Below, in pieces: positions 44,124 to 55,984 of a stretch of DNA of 64,000 bases. Position 1 is the first letter of the stretch; each line of letters begins with the position of its first letter. The position numbers were made by a program, and so were the translations under genes. Source of the DNA: Pectinophora gossypiella (lineage: Eukaryota > Arthropoda > Insecta > Lepidoptera > Gelechiidae); assembly GCF_024362695.1 (NCBI RefSeq), contig NC_065419.1, positions 3,782,678-3,846,677 of the forward strand, given 5' to 3'. The notes below the pieces were generated by a model. It ran no database searches. It was not told the DNA's origin and saw nothing but the letters and a program-made list of their open reading frames with translations.

Positions 44124-44396
44124 CACTTCTCATCAAAAAAATCGAAACACCTTGCAAGTTTACGTTTTGTCAGGATTATCAGAAAAATGTGTACATTTAG
44201 GAATAAATGAAACAAATGAATAAGATAAACAAATGAAATTCTAATTTTGAATTTAGAATTTTCGCTTATTACTGTAATGGCCAAACTGCCAGCTATACAT
44301 TTATGTATTTTTTTTCATCGTATGAATTCTTTTTTGAGTTAAATTCGGACAGAAACAATGAAAACGGAAGTGTTTCGATTTTTTTGATGAGAAGTG
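44124..44396. mobile_element. MITE M4, Tc1/mariner-like
   Basis: Ends CACTTCTCATCAAAAAAATC + GAAACAC are perfect inverted repeats of 27 bp at both sides, flanked by TA (44122-44123, 44397-44398). The 273-bp element has no transposase. TIR plus TA duplication fits the Tc1/mariner superfamily. Confidence 0.8.
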
Positions 44397-44935
44397 TACA
44401 TCTCACTTATCAATCCTACACATTATATTCGATTACACTGTCGTTTTCCGTAATCGTTTGCAACTTGAACTTAATTCCAATTCAGTTATGGAATATAATA
44501 AAAGCTAATTATGGTTTGTCAAAACACGACAGCCAGTAGAATCATCATTATTGAAACAATAGCGACCAGCCTTCAAACTTGTTACTTCAATACAAACAGC
44601 GCCCCCGCTGTGGGAAGCAATTTGTACGATAAGTTAATTTCCCAAATCTGAATAATTTATCGTCTCCAGACTATGAGACGGCTATGTAATTAACATAAGG
44701 CTTGGAAACGTCAATATATCGTTCAGTGACTTAAGCCGAGAGGTAACTAAACTTAATTTTGATTAGAGCTGAAATAAAACGACGTACCTACAACATAATA
44801 TATTATTATGTACGATTGTCAAACTCGACTAAATAGAATTAGAAAATCATTACAATAATTATGTTAAGTTTTGAAGCTATTATTTTATAGCAGTATAGCA
44901 TTACGCCTGTAATAATAATTATTAACAATACACAT
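44397..44935. other. No recognised feature
   Basis: AT-rich, nothing supported. Confidence 0.4.
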
Positions 44936-45125
44936 ACATACATAAACACACGCCTGTTTCCCACCGGGGTAAACAGACACTATGTAATTCCATTTGCTTC
45001 GATCCTGACATACTTCTCTTGCTTCCTCCACATTCATTAATCGTTTCATACACGCATGCCGGTTCAGATTACATCGTATTAAACCTTTTCTAAGGACGTC
45101 TCCAATTTGGTCAATAATATTTTAT
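44936..45125 (-). pseudogene. RTE-like LINE C-terminal end
   Basis: The minus-strand relative of 13862-14400 and 29022-29195: begins with (ACAT)n, then on minus RACMKRLMNVEEAREVCQD-like reading with frameshifts, and CAAATTGGAGACGTCCTTAG upstream. Confidence 0.6.
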
Positions 45126-45131
45126 TATTAT

Positions 45132-45302
45132 CATCTCTGTGGTCTATTGGTTAGAGCGCGATGGGGACATTGTCGAAACCACTTTGTAACACTGTCCTTT
45201 GTTTGGTAAGGACATTGCAGGCTTGAATCACCTGGTTGTCCTAAAAAGTAAGATGATTCCGTGCTTTCTGAGGGCACATTAAGCCGTTGGTCCCAGCTAT
45301 TA
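45132..45302 (+). mobile_element. SINE S1b, deleted head
   Basis: CTGTGGTCTATTGGTTAGAG is followed directly by GCGATGGGGACATTGTCG, so the B box is lost. The core GGCACATTAAGCCGTTGGTC is present; the tail is missing. Confidence 0.55.
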
Positions 45303-45431
45303 GAGCCGAAAGACGTAATTGCGTTGCGTCGCCGCAACCCGCGACCTCTCACCATCTACTACACCACACAACAAGAGCCGAACACCTTTGACTACTCAAA
45401 TTTCGATATACTCGTCAACTTATGGTAGTTA

Positions 45432-45520
45432 CCAGGTGAGAGCCTTCAGCGCTCCCCATTTGTCCGGCCAAGTAGTTAATGCCATATGCGGCAAATTTAC
45501 AATAAGTCACGTCAAAAGAA
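45432..45520 (+). mobile_element. Retroposon family R, 3' end
   Basis: CCAGGTGAGAGCCTTCAGCG to TAAGTCACGTCAAAAG. Confidence 0.65.
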
Positions 45521-45540
45521 AGTTGCCAGTAACAACAGGT

Positions 45541-45748
45541 ACACCCATTGAAAGATGACCTAACAACGCACCTCACCGAACTTTCTGTTACACCAGAGCA
45601 GTCTATAATTGTCGAGCCAACTGTGTTAGTGAAAAGTGCACGTAAGATAAATTAATATCCCATTAGTGTTAATCCGGAACCGGGACTTGAACCGGCGCTT
45701 CCCACTTGAAAAGCAGGCCGGCGTATCACAGGACCACAGTGAGTTTAA
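45541..45748 (-). mobile_element. SINE S4
   Basis: CACCGAACTTTCTGTTACAC; on minus the head has CTGCTTTTCAAGTGGGAAGC and GGTTCAAGTCCCGGTTCC. Confidence 0.6.
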
Positions 45749-46059
45749 TTCAATAAGGTACACAGATTCATTTTAAATGAACAAAATATTATGTTATGCC
45801 AATACGGTTTCGCTTCTGCAAAACTTCTACACCCTAATACACACTATATTAAATTTGAATAACGAATTTAAGTTCAACATCCGCGATATAAAACTTTTAT
45901 TGAGGTCGTCGCAAAGAATAGAATGTCAAAAAGGTGAATTCAATTTTCTACCGTTTTAGAGCACAAAGGACCAAAAACTAGCTTAGAAATTTATGATAAT
46001 GTTATTTTTTTTTCTTTTTTACGGACCACTGCGGGTGTTGAAGGTTTGTTTAATTTCAT
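45749..46059. other. No recognised feature
   Basis: The short open frame 45777-45959 is AT-rich and unrecognised. Confidence 0.4.
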
Positions 46060-46069
46060 TTCACATACT

Positions 46070-46337
46070 CATCATCATCATCAGCCTATTAACGTCCCCA
46101 CTGCTGGGGCACGGGCCCTCCCTATGGATGGAAAGGGAGGTCGGGCCTTAAACCATGGTTATTAACGACTGCTAATGCAGCCGGGACCAACGGCTTAACG
46201 TGCCTACCAAAGCACGGAGGAGCTCGAGATGAAAACTTTTTTTTTGTGGTCAGCCATCCTATGACCGGCCTTTGCTAAAGTTGCTTTACTTCAACAATCG
46301 CAGACCGAGCGCGGTAACCGCTGCGCCACCGAGCTCC
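46070..46337 (-). mobile_element. SINE S2 with TSD
   Basis: Full S2 order with a small deletion around ACCATGGTTATTAACG. TSD TTCACATACT at 46060-46069 and 46338-46347. Confidence 0.85.
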
Positions 46338-46454
46338 TTCACATACTATTGATACTATTCTGTTATATTTAATTCTACTTTTTTAATGAGTAACATGTTA
46401 ATGTTATCTTAATTCAATGTGCAATGAAATGAATACAATACATCATTCTTTTTA

Positions 46455-46796
46455 TGACCTTTACTTTATTATTATTATTGCGTATGGCAGACAAAAATAA
46501 AATGTCCTGCGTGGATCATATATCCAGCTGAAGTTCCCCTAACCAAGCCACTGCCGCATCCGTCACACTGCAGCTCGGCTATACCACCTGGGAACCGGTG
46601 CAGAGGGCACTCGTTCACTATGTGAGATATGGTTTGATCCGGGTGACCATATTCACAGTATGGCGACTCCTATAAGCCCTATTCATGTAGGTGATGGTTT
46701 GATTTTCCGTGGTTGGTCCTACACCGGTTCAGTCGGGTCCAGATTTTTCGCTTGGAGTCAATGTCAGGGACCCTTAATAAGACAGCAATATACGCG
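46455..46796 (-). pseudogene. LINE C-terminal fragment with AAT tail
   Basis: On minus: SKRKIWTRLNRCRTNHGKSN, HHLHE, stop, GL, stop, then YCEYGHPDQTISHIVNECPL and HRFPGGIAELQ, the C-terminal region after RT/RNase H in a common insect LINE group, ending in (AAT)n. TTCTTTTTA flanks it (46446-46454, 46797-46805), a possible TSD though low in complexity. Confidence 0.65.
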
Positions 46797-46912
46797 TTCT
46801 TTTTAAAACAAAAATAATTTTAGAACATAAAATTAATATTATGTGAAGTGCTTTTCAATAAGTAATTTCTATTTATTATTAGCTTTTGACTAAACAATAT
46901 CAACATCAAATC

Positions 46913-46985
46913 AAATCAAATATATTTTATTGCACAGAACTACATTTAAACAATCAGACATAACACATGAATACAGTACAATTTG
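46913..46985 (-). mobile_element. LINE 3' tail
   Basis: On minus it ends GTGCAATAAAATATATTTGA then (TTTGAT)n, a typical LINE terminus. Confidence 0.5.
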
Positions 46986-47041
46986 GGCGGCCTTATGGCA
47001 ATATCCTGCGCATGGCAATCAATTCCTTCTTCTTCTTCACA

Positions 47042-47287
47042 GGGCCTGGCATGACTCATGTAACATACTAATAAATAAATACTTACCAAAATACATACTT
47101 AATGCGTAAAGTGCTCTCCGAACCACGTATTATTTTACTTTCGGACAATCAAGTGGTCGGACTGCAATACCCTGACCAAACTAGGGATCACAAAGTGATC
47201 ATTGTGATATTATGTCTCCATTGGGATTTGAACCTCGGACCTACGGATCGCGAGCCCAACGCTAAACCACTGAACTACGGAGGCCGT
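47042..47287 (-). mobile_element. SINE S1, diverged
   Basis: GGCATGACTCATGTAAC, AACTAGGGATCACAAAGTGA, and on minus B box GGTTCAAATCCCAATGGAG and head start CGGCCTCCGTAGTTCAGTGG. Confidence 0.65.
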
Positions 47288-47497
47288 TTATCAATTTGTT
47301 ATATACACCATCATCATCCTGCCCTTATCCCATGCTAAGTGGGGTCGGCTCCAGATTTGTATTCTCCTTCCATCCATCTATCTTATTCGTTATCTCAGTA
47401 CTCACACTATTCACACACATATCAACATATCTTCACATAACCCACCCACAGTTTCTTTATTAAATAAATAGACATTATAAATGTGTGTTAAAAAATA

Positions 47498-47862
47498 TTA
47501 ATAATAAAAAAGTTTATTTAGGTAAAATCTACGACACACATATACATAAACAACATTACAATACACACACATTAAATTAATATTTAGTTGGAAAACATAA
47601 AGTTATATGGGTGCCGCAGTTCACCAAAAAAGGCCAGGGTGTGTGTTGTTGTTTGGTCTATGTTTCTGTTGTGCTGTTTGTTGTCATAACATTATTTTGA
47701 TAACACAAAGAAACCAAAACTAATTCCTTCTGTATTTTAACACAGAAAGTAAAACTAAGTGGCTGTAACTAGACATTTTACTGGTAACTTGCGATACTGT
47801 CCTTCCTGATAAACGATATGTTCCTGATAAGAGATAAATGTTTCTTTCTTTCTTTCTTTCAT
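47498..47862 (-). mobile_element. LINE-like 3' region plus CTTT-tailed scrap
   Basis: 47510-47650 (AAAGTTTATTTAGGTAAAAT…) reads on minus like a LINE 3' UTR. 47640-47862 ends AAATGTTTCTTTCTTTC, as does the insert at 36846-37132, and is plus-sense. Boundaries uncertain. Confidence 0.35.
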
Positions 47863-48072
47863 ATATGTGGCGACCTTGAATAGCTTTTTTATTTTGGCCA
47901 AGTATGTCGGGTCAACTATGCCTGATGGTAAGTCTTAATTGCAGGAGCAACTGATAAGCAACGCAATGGGAAGGACCCCATGTTGTAAGAAGGATCCACA
48001 CCTGAGCCGGCAAACTGTTCCGCTTTGTAATGGTCCGGCAGAAATAACACTTGTCGAATTTAATTGTAATAT

Positions 48073-48560
48073 ACAGGCTGTTAGTGATATCGTAACGTCT
48101 AATGACGCGGATGATTCAGACCATGATACTGAGTTGATATCAAGTGGAATTTTCCGTCGCAAAATTCATGATTTATTTTTAGTCCTTTTTAATTATTTTA
48201 ACTTCTATATTTTTGCGATGGAAAATTCACTTGATATTAACACTTAATAATGAGCTAAATAATCCCTCTTTGTATTCGTTACTATGTCAATTACACCCCG
48301 TACAAGTACATACAGGTAGTCATACAAGTAGATATGGATGTTAGTGACACCGTAACGAATACTGAAGGGGATGGTTCAGAACATGATTCTGAGTTGATAT
48401 CAAGTGGAATTTCCTGTCGGAAAATGCATGATTTGTTTTTGTTCTTTTATTATTTTCTGTTCCATACTTTTGCGACAGAAAATTCCACTTAATATTAACT
48501 CAGAGTCATGGCCTGAATCAACCCCCAAAGTTTTCGTTACGATGTCACTAACACCCTGTA
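48073..48560. mobile_element. MITE M1, composite, opposite orientation
   Basis: Two foldback units (48073-48296 and 48338-48560) with the conserved spacer in reverse (GTACAAGTACATACAGGTAG…). The best-preserved composite. The ORF at 47939-48247 crosses it by chance. Confidence 0.75.
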
Positions 48561-48575
48561 TAATTTAATCAGTTA

Positions 48576-48694
48576 TCTATACTTATAATAAATCTGTAGA
48601 GAGGTCAATTCTGTACATTAAATATTTTTTCAAAATAACTATCAGGGGGTGATAAGTGATCGATACTGATGCCAAAAATGCAATCAGTAAAATT

Positions 48695-48735
<41 letters not shown>

Positions 48736-51099
48736 ATGTTCCTTATAGAAACAAAAACTACTGGACGGATTTTAATGAAACTTGGTACAATTATTCTTCA
48801 CACTCCTGGACAGGTAATAGTATACTTTTCATCACGCTACAATCAATAGGAGCAGAGTAGTGAAGGGAAATCCTTTTGTATGAAAAATCTAAACCACTCA
48901 AGTTAGACGTTTGAAATTTGGCATGCAGGTACCTTAGATATCGTAGAGGTGCACTAAGAAAGGAATTCCCGAAATTCCTACGGGAACGGGAATTAGCGGG
49001 AAAATTCTTTTGTATGAAAAATCTAAACCACTCAAGTTAGACGTTTGAAATTTGGCATGCAGGTACCTTAGATACCGTAGAGGTGCACTAATAAAGGAAT
49101 TCCCGAAATTCCCACGGGAACGGGAATTAGCGGAAAAATCCTTTTGTATGAAAAATCTAAACCACTCAAGTTAGATGTTTGAAATTTGTCATGCAAGTAC
49201 CTTAGATACCGTAGAGGTGTACTAAGAAAGGAATTCCCGAAATTCCCACGGGAACGGGAATTAGCGGGAAAATCCTTTTGTATGAAAAATCTAAACCACT
49301 CAAGTTAGACGTTTGAAATTTGTCATGCAGGTACCTTAGGTACCGTGGAGGTGCACTAAGAAAGGAATTCCCAAAATTCTCACGGGAACGGGAATTAGCG
49401 GGAAAATCCTTTTGTATGAAAAATCTAAACCACTCAAGTTAGACGTTTGAAATTTGGCATGCAAGTACCTTAGATACCGTAGAGGTGCATTAAGAAAGGA
49501 ATTCCAGAAATTCCCACGGGAACGGGAATTAGCGGAAAAATCCTTTTGTATGAAAAATCTAAACCATTCAAGTTAGATGTTTGAAATTTGTCATGAAAGT
49601 ACCTTAGATACCGTAGAAGTGTACTAAGAAAGGAATTCCCGAAATTCCCACGGGAACGGGAATTAGCGGAAAAATCCTTTTGTATGAAAAATCTAAACCA
49701 CTCAAGTTAGACGTTTGAAATTTGGCATGCAGATACCTTAGGTACCGTAGAGGTGCACTAAGAAAGGAATTCCCGAAATTCCCACGGGAACGGGAATTAG
49801 CGGGAAAATCCTTTTGTATGAAAAATCTAAACCATTCAAGTTAGATGTTTGAAATTTGTCATGCAAGTACCTTAGATACCGTAGAGGTGTACTAAGAAAG
49901 GAATTCCCGAAATTCCCACGGGAACGGGAATTAGCGGAAAAATCCTTTTGTATGAAAAATCTAAACCATTCAAGTTAGATGTTTGAAATTTGTCATGCAA
50001 GTACCTTAGATACCGTAGAGGTGTACTAAGAAAGGAATTCCCGAAATTCCCACGGGAACGGGAATTAGCGGAAAAATGCTTTTGTATGAAAAATCTAAAC
50101 CACTCAAGTTAGACGTTTGAAATTTGGCATGCAGATACCTTAGGTACCGTAGAGGTGCACTAAGAAAGGAATTCCCGAAATTCCCACGGGAACGGGAATT
50201 AGCGGGAAAATCCTTTTGTATGAAAAATCTAAACCACTCAAGTTAGATGTTAGAAATTTGGCATGCAGGTACTTTAGTAAACTTAAAGCTTAGTTGCAAC
50301 AGGATATTACAAAATTCCCACGGGAACGGTAGTTAGCGGGAAAAAACATTTGTATGAAAAAATCAAATCTAAATAAAAGGAGAAACTGACAGACTCAGTG
50401 ACTGACACATCAACGCTTAGCCTGAACGGCTAAACGTAGGCATTTGAAATTTGGAAGGAACATAGCTTAGGTACCGTAGAGGTGCACTAAGAAAGGAATT
50501 CCCGGAATTCCCACGGGAACGGAAATTAGCGGGAAAATCCTTTTGTATGAAAAATCTAAACCGCTTAAGTTAGACGCTTGAAATTTGGCATGCAGGTACC
50601 TTAGTTAACTTAAAGCTTATTTGCAACAGGATATTGCAAAATTCCCACGGAAACGGGAGTTAGCGGGAAAAAAACATTTGTATGAAAAAATCGAAACCGC
50701 GTAAGATAGATGTTTTCAATTCAATTCAATTAAATTATTTATTGCATTCCATGTAGTACAATGGGGTGTTACATAGGCATAGGAACTAAAACATGGACCC
50801 TGTAGGGCACAGCAACGTTGAAGGGAAGAGAGGAAGTGTGTATTAAAATTAAAACTCAATGAACAATCAATTAAAAAAAAATCAATTCAATCAATTGATT
50901 GCATGCATGCATACCTTAGTAAAAATAAAGTTTATTTTTGGCTGTATTTTGAAAAATGGGAGTTATTGGGAAAAAAATTGTATGAAAAAATCTAAACTGC
51001 ATAAGTTAGATGCTTGAAATTTGATATGCACTCCCACACACACAAAGATCTCTCTCTTATATAACACGCCACGCGGACGAAGTCGCGGGCAAAAGCTAG
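48576..51099 (+). mobile_element. Non-autonomous Helitron, 2.5 kb, plus
   Basis: A|TCTATACTTATAATAAATC at the start; GTCGCGGGCAAAAGCTAG|T at the end. Internal order is the same as 26414-28916 in reverse: (TCTG)n at 48697-48735, GGACGGATTTTAATGAAACT, the tandem array, then an AATTCAATTCAATTAAATT scrap near 50715. No coding. Confidence 0.85.
48872..50270. repeat. 134-bp tandem array inside Helitron
   Basis: Ten to eleven units of ~134 bp (CTTTTGTATGAAAAATCTAA recurs at ~134-bp steps from 48872), complementary to the array at 27235-28630. Neighbouring pairs share private changes (AGCGGAAAAATC), showing local duplication of two-unit blocks. Confidence 0.85.
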
Positions 51100-51784
51100 T
51101 TATTTTTATAAAATCCGACAGGCTCTACTTTCTGTGTAAAATTAATTTAGTTTTTTCTATGTTAAAATTCAGATTGTAATGACAGCAGCTTTAACAGATT
51201 CAAATTGAATACATAATTTAAATTTATTCGTTGTATTATTTCAAAATTTTAATAATACAATTTGTCAATATCAAGTTATTATGTAAAGTGCTAAGTGTTT
51301 AATTGAAACAGTTGCTAGAGACAGGTATTTCTTGTGATGGTAGATTTGCTTTTCATTTCGTTATTATAAAATATATTTTCAGCAAATAATAATTAAGCTC
51401 AGGGTTCTTATTTCTGTAAGTATTATTAAGCCTACGCCAGCCGTCTGACCGTCTATTTTCCCCTTAAACTTTAAAGAGGTTCTATCTTCTGAAGCGTAAC
51501 TTTGACTGAATATTGTTTATGAGGAATTATACTATTGCTAGGCCGAGACATTTAATTTTGCTGAGCTGAAGCCGTTTCGACATAAAGTATAATAATTATT
51601 AAGTAGTTTATTTATTTACCTATGAAAGTTAATGAAATGTCGAATATATTTTTCTTTCTTTCTTTCAAACAATAGAAAATGAAGAAATGAAGTGCAATAT
51701 ATGGGTGTTAAGAGAATGTGATAGACTTGTTGGATATAACTGAGGATTATGGCATTGGCAGCGACTCCCCGAACGGCGACTTCC
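51100..51784. other. No recognised feature
   Basis: AT-rich; a short (TTTC)n at 51648-51665. Confidence 0.45.
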
Positions 51785-52616
51785 GTTACACCGAGAGTCA
51801 TGACGTCGCGTACCTCTACAATGCACGGCGAGTGCCATGACGTCGCGTATCTGTACGATGTACGCCGAGTGTCATGACGTCGCGTACCTCTACAATGCAC
51901 GGCGAGTGCCATGACGTCGCGTATCTGTACGATGTACGCAGAGTGTCATGACGTCGCGTACCTCTACGATGTACGCCGAGTGTCATGACGTCGCGTACCT
52001 CTACGATGTACGGCGAGTGTCATGACGTCGCGTACCTCTACAATGCACGGCGAGTGCCATGACGTCGCGAATCTGTACGATGTACGGCGAGTGTCATGAC
52101 GTCGTGTACCTTTACAATGCACGGCGAGTGCCATGACGTCGCGTATCTGTACGATGTACGGCGAGTGTCATGACGTCGCGTATCTGTACGATGTACGGCG
52201 AGTGTCATGACGTCGCGTACCTCTACAATGCACGGCGAGTGTCATGACGTCGCGTACCTCTACAATGCACGGCGAGTGCCATGACGTCGCGTATCTGTAC
52301 GATGTACGGCGAGTGTCATGACGTCGCGTATCTGTACGATGCACGGCGAGTGTCATGACGTCGCGTACCTCTACAATGCACGGCGAGTGCCATGACGTCG
52401 CGTATCTGTACGATGTACGGCGAGTGTCATGACGTCGCATATCTCTTCGATGTACGACGAGTGTCATGACGTCGCGCTTCTCTACGATGGATGGCGAGTG
52501 TCATGACGTCGGGTTCCTTTACAATGTACGTCGAGTGTCATGATGTCGCAATTCTCTACGATGGATGGCGAGTGTCATGACGTCGCGTATCTCTACAATG
52601 CACGGCGAGTCTTTAC
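51785..52616. repeat. 37-bp CpG-rich minisatellite, ~22 units
   Basis: TGACGTCGCG starts at 51801, 51838, 51875 and so on at 37-bp steps. Two main types alternate: A (GCGTACCTCTACAATGCACG…) and B (GCGTATCTGTACGATGTACG…). The last four units are the most diverged. Every full unit carries TGACGTC or a one-base variant, a CRE/ATF-like half-palindrome. Long minus-strand frames (51616-51912, 52168-52467) are products of the repeat, not genes. Confidence 0.9.
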
Positions 52617-52924
52617 ACCGAGTGTTCGTAGCATAAGTAGTGTACGTAATATGCGTCAAAAGAACTTTTACAACTTGAAAACAACAATTAAAATTTTGAA
52701 AATTTCGTTAATATACAAGAGGTTAAAGTTTGAGCATTTTGAGAAAATAAGCTAAATCTATCTTGCTCCATACATTTTTTCGTTTTTATTTTATTTAACC
52801 ATTTAAGACTCAATTTAACGAAAAATCGAAACAAATAAATGTTGTTGCAAATCAGATTTCCTATCGATTTTTTTTAAGCGGAATGACGGCTATTGTTCCT
52901 AAGTACAGAGTTTTTTAAATCCGG
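52617..52924. other. No recognised feature
   Basis: AT-rich. Confidence 0.4.
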
Positions 52925-53205
52925 ACCTCTGTGCGTCGTCTCAGAGGATAATATTTATAAGAATTAATCGACCTTAGCGAGTCGATAGCGACAAGCGCTA
53001 AATGAGGGAAATCGTTAGCCACGCCGGCGGAGTCGGTATCATGGTTCTGAAGTGTTTGTTTACGCGATATGTTTACTGCTTCTATGGCTAGCGTAATCGG
53101 GTTGTCGGAATTGTATATTACGTCTTTCGGGCGAGGATTCTTTTAAGTACCGTCCCTAAGCGGGATATATGCGGAAGTCGCAACTAAGAGGGGATTTGGA
53201 TGGTG
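52925..53205 (-). mobile_element. Retroposon family R, 3' end missing
   Basis: CGTCGTCTCAGAGGATAATA, CGACCTTAGCGAGTCGATAG, GCCGGCGGAGTCGGTATC and CCGTCCCTAAGCGGGATATA. It covers the 5' part of R; the A-tail side is lost. Confidence 0.65.
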
Positions 53206-53265
53206 CGGAACCTCACACTACAGAAGGTAAGTATGTCGGCCAAGGTTTTGTAAACCAAATATATG

Positions 53266-53409
53266 TACAGTCATGAGCAATATAATGTACCCATTTTAGG
53301 ACTCTGTCGCACTAACATATTTGAAATTTAGTGAGACTTACAGTTCATTTGTCAAAAAAGTTAATGTGACATGGTACCAATACATATTTTATTAATGCTC
53401 GTGACCGTA
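53266..53409. mobile_element. MITE M2
   Basis: TACAGTCATGAGCAATATAA to TTAATGCTCGTGACCGTA; the clearest pair of ends in the family. Confidence 0.7.
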
Positions 53410-54570
53410 GCGTAGGCGTTTGTACATATTTTTCATGCAACTGGGTACTAAACAAGACAAGTAAAGGACAGGGGTTTATAAATGGTCCAAATCCCATTGG
53501 AAGACGTCGTTAACAACCCGTCACACAGTACATGATGACAGTTCTTATTATCATGACGTGGCCAGTATTCTGGGGACTTTGCCTCGATGTTGGGAGCTGG
53601 AGGACTTTTTTATTTATAGCTTTTTATTCCTATTTTATATCTTTTTTATAATAATATGTGTGTTGTACCATTACAGTTGAATGGAATGTACTTGTTTATG
53701 TATTTTTAATTTATACAAGACTAAAAGTGGTACCTATTATCATGACTGTAAGGTCTTAAGCCGCGCAGCGTTCACTACTAGCCATCATTTTCATTTTTTA
53801 ACACACTTGTTCCGGCCAAGAAGTTAATATCACACACTGGTAGCGGCCTCCAGTGTCCGCGACTCGGCGACCTTATGGTCGCTGGGAGCCACACACACCC
53901 ACTGATGCTTCGAGAAAGTTTCTAGTAGAAACGTCACTTATCTTGGAGCAAAGTAAGAGTGATTAGAACAAAAAGCTAACAATTGTTTCTCCCAAAAGTT
54001 TGGAATTTAATTAGCATAACAAAATCGACACCGTCATTATCAATCTTCAGTTCCCTTAGCAATAACGAGGAAAATATAGACTTTTTGTAAAAAACAATGT
54101 TTCGGTAATTAGTTATTTTTTCGCTGTCAAAGGCTCTTGGAAAGTGGCACGAAACAGGGTCGAACTCTGAGGCAGGAAATTAAAGTGTCCATTGCCCTCT
54201 GAGTCGTAAAATGGATTAACTTATTTCTCGTTTCGTGTTGTGAACTGTCAGTGAACAGATGTGTTGAGTGTATTTCCTAGTTCTGTTGACTCGACAACCA
54301 TATTTATTTGTTTATTTCCTTGTTTTTCCTCGTCTTAAAATGAGTGTCTTGGAGGCTTTTTACTGACTCTTTTTGTTGATTAGATTTGGGCGATATACTA
54401 TTATAGGCACTTTTGTATAGTAAACTACGATGCCGCTAATAATACAAAGAGTAATGTCGTTACCAGAAAGAGTTTATTTATAATAAGTAATTATAATTCT
54501 AAGTGCCTTGTAAGGCCAAGATTTACAGACACAATAGTTAAAAAATCGGATTTGGATATGAAAAGTTATC
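53410..54570. other. No recognised feature
   Basis: Mixed AT-rich DNA. 53470-53610 is somewhat LINE-like in composition but gives no readable frame. Confidence 0.4.
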
Positions 54571-54746
54571 ACATCATCATCAGTCGTACGATGCCCACTG
54601 CTGGGCATAGGCCTCCCCCAAGGATCTCCACGACGATCGGTCCTGCGCTGCTCGCATCCAGCGGCTTCCCGCGACCTTCACCAGATCGTCGGTCCACCTT
54701 GTAGCGGGCCTACCCACTGAGCGTCGTCCGACACGTGGTCGCCGCA
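54571..54746 (-). pseudogene. RTE-type LINE 3' end
   Basis: On minus: RPRVGRRSVGRPATRWTDDL then VKVAGSRW and a 3' end with CCAGCAGTGGGCATCGTACG and GATGATGATG. It is the uninverted reference for 807-1010. Confidence 0.7.
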
Positions 54747-54976
54747 TGAAAAGGTTATAAAAAAGTATAATATAGTAAAGTATACCGCATCTCGTGCGGA
54801 GCAGTTGTTGTGCCCAGGGGGCTGGACTGCTAATCTTTTACGATAGGTAATAGGTAATAGTCCATCGCGTATGTCTTCGGTACAAGTTGTCCAATTTTCT
54901 CTAAATGATAGGACTTCTCAGGAGTTTACATGGAACAAATTAAAGAGAAGGCGAACGTCGTGTCTTATAAAGAAGT

Positions 54977-55283
54977 TACCGGCCTCTGTGGTTCTCGTTC
55001 GTGACACGATCCGGAGGCCCCGGGTTCGAATCCCGTTGGGGAAATACCACAAAAATCACTTTGTGATCCCTAGTTTGGTTAAGACATTACAGGCTGATCA
55101 TCCGATTGTCCGACAGTAAGATGATTCGTGCTTCGGAAGGCACGTTAAGCTGTTGGTCCCGGTTACTACTTACTGATGTAAGTATGTAGTCGTTACATGA
55201 GCCAAGTCAGGTGCCTTTGGCGGCTCAATAATAACCCTGACACCAGAGTTGGTAATCCACCTCATTACCCACACGATAAAAAG
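54977..55283 (+). mobile_element. SINE S1, full length, inside LINE
   Basis: Head CCGGCCTCTGTGGTTCTCG, B box GGGTTCGAATCCCGTTGGGG, core and complete S1 tail. AAGAAGT at 54970-54976 and 55284-55290 is the TSD, cut from the LINE reading frame. Confidence 0.8.
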
Positions 55284-55300
55284 AAGAAGTCAAAGAATTG

Positions 55301-55621
55301 TGTCGTGTACGAGGTTCAAGACAAATTATGAAATTCTGATTACTAAATAAAGACAGATCTAAAACCTTCATTTTCGAAAAACATTTTCTTTTTTCTATTT
55401 AACTTATTCTTTTTCTTATTCTTTTATTTTCTTTTTCCTATTCTTCATTTTCTTTTTGTCTTGTTTTTTTATTCTTATTTTTTTTTATTAATGAATTTTA
55501 ATCAAGAAAAACGTAATTATAAGTCCGAAATTTTATTACGTTTTTCTATGACATGACAGTGAGCTTTTTCGTGTTCTGACGTTTAGTAATAAGTGACTGT
55601 TTTGACTAGTTGGAAACTAGC
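55301..55621 (-). repeat. Repeat X, second copy, plus pyrimidine tract
   Basis: 55490-55621 matches 5690-5860 inverted (AGTTTCCAACTAGTCAAAAC on minus). 55376-55492 is a T/C-rich low-complexity tract. Confidence 0.45.
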
Positions 55622-55690
55622 CTATTGGTCCTTGATAGACAAGAATAGAGAAGCTACAGAGACAAGAGCGTGGCTCTTAAATTGAAGATG

Positions 55691-55984
55691 ATGATGACAG
55701 GAAACATGAGCGTGTGCAACATTTTTCTCTTTGTATAAAATATATCTAAAAATAAAAATAATAAACACACAAAACCCACCTACTTCAATTTACGTGGTCC
55801 ACAGATAATAAACTAACTTCCTTGACACTTTGCGGGATATGAGCTCATACAGGAAAAAAGAAAAAGGGTCTCCATTAAATATTAAAAATACTGTTCTTAG
55901 AGCAAGACCACACGAAACTTTGTGATTCCGTTGCGTCGCCGGAGCGGTGACGCTGCGTTGTCGCTCTCCATTATGAGAAGTGTT
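55691..55984. other. No firm feature
   Basis: 55930-55965 (CGTTGCGTCGCCGGAGCGGT) recalls the GC-rich interior of M3 and may be a scrap of a related MITE. Confidence 0.3.

Larger units (their letters stand above)
54925..55690 (+). pseudogene. RTE-like LINE C-terminus broken by two insertions
   Basis: 54930-54976 reads IKEKANVVSYKEV, 55288-55300 continues VKEL, and 55622-55690 continues DRQE and CAAGAGCGTGGCTCTTAAAT. The intact order is at 39105-39250. An S1 SINE and repeat X lie between the pieces. Confidence 0.6.

Noticed and set aside
48669..48860. Frame with SVCLSVCLSVCL repeat
   Set aside because: Translation of (TCTG)n inside the Helitron.
51616..52467. Long minus-strand frames with repeated RRHDTRRTSYRYATSWHS-type peptide
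   Set aside because: They are readings of the 37-bp minisatellite. The 111-bp (3 x 37) periodicity keeps frames open; nothing else supports coding.
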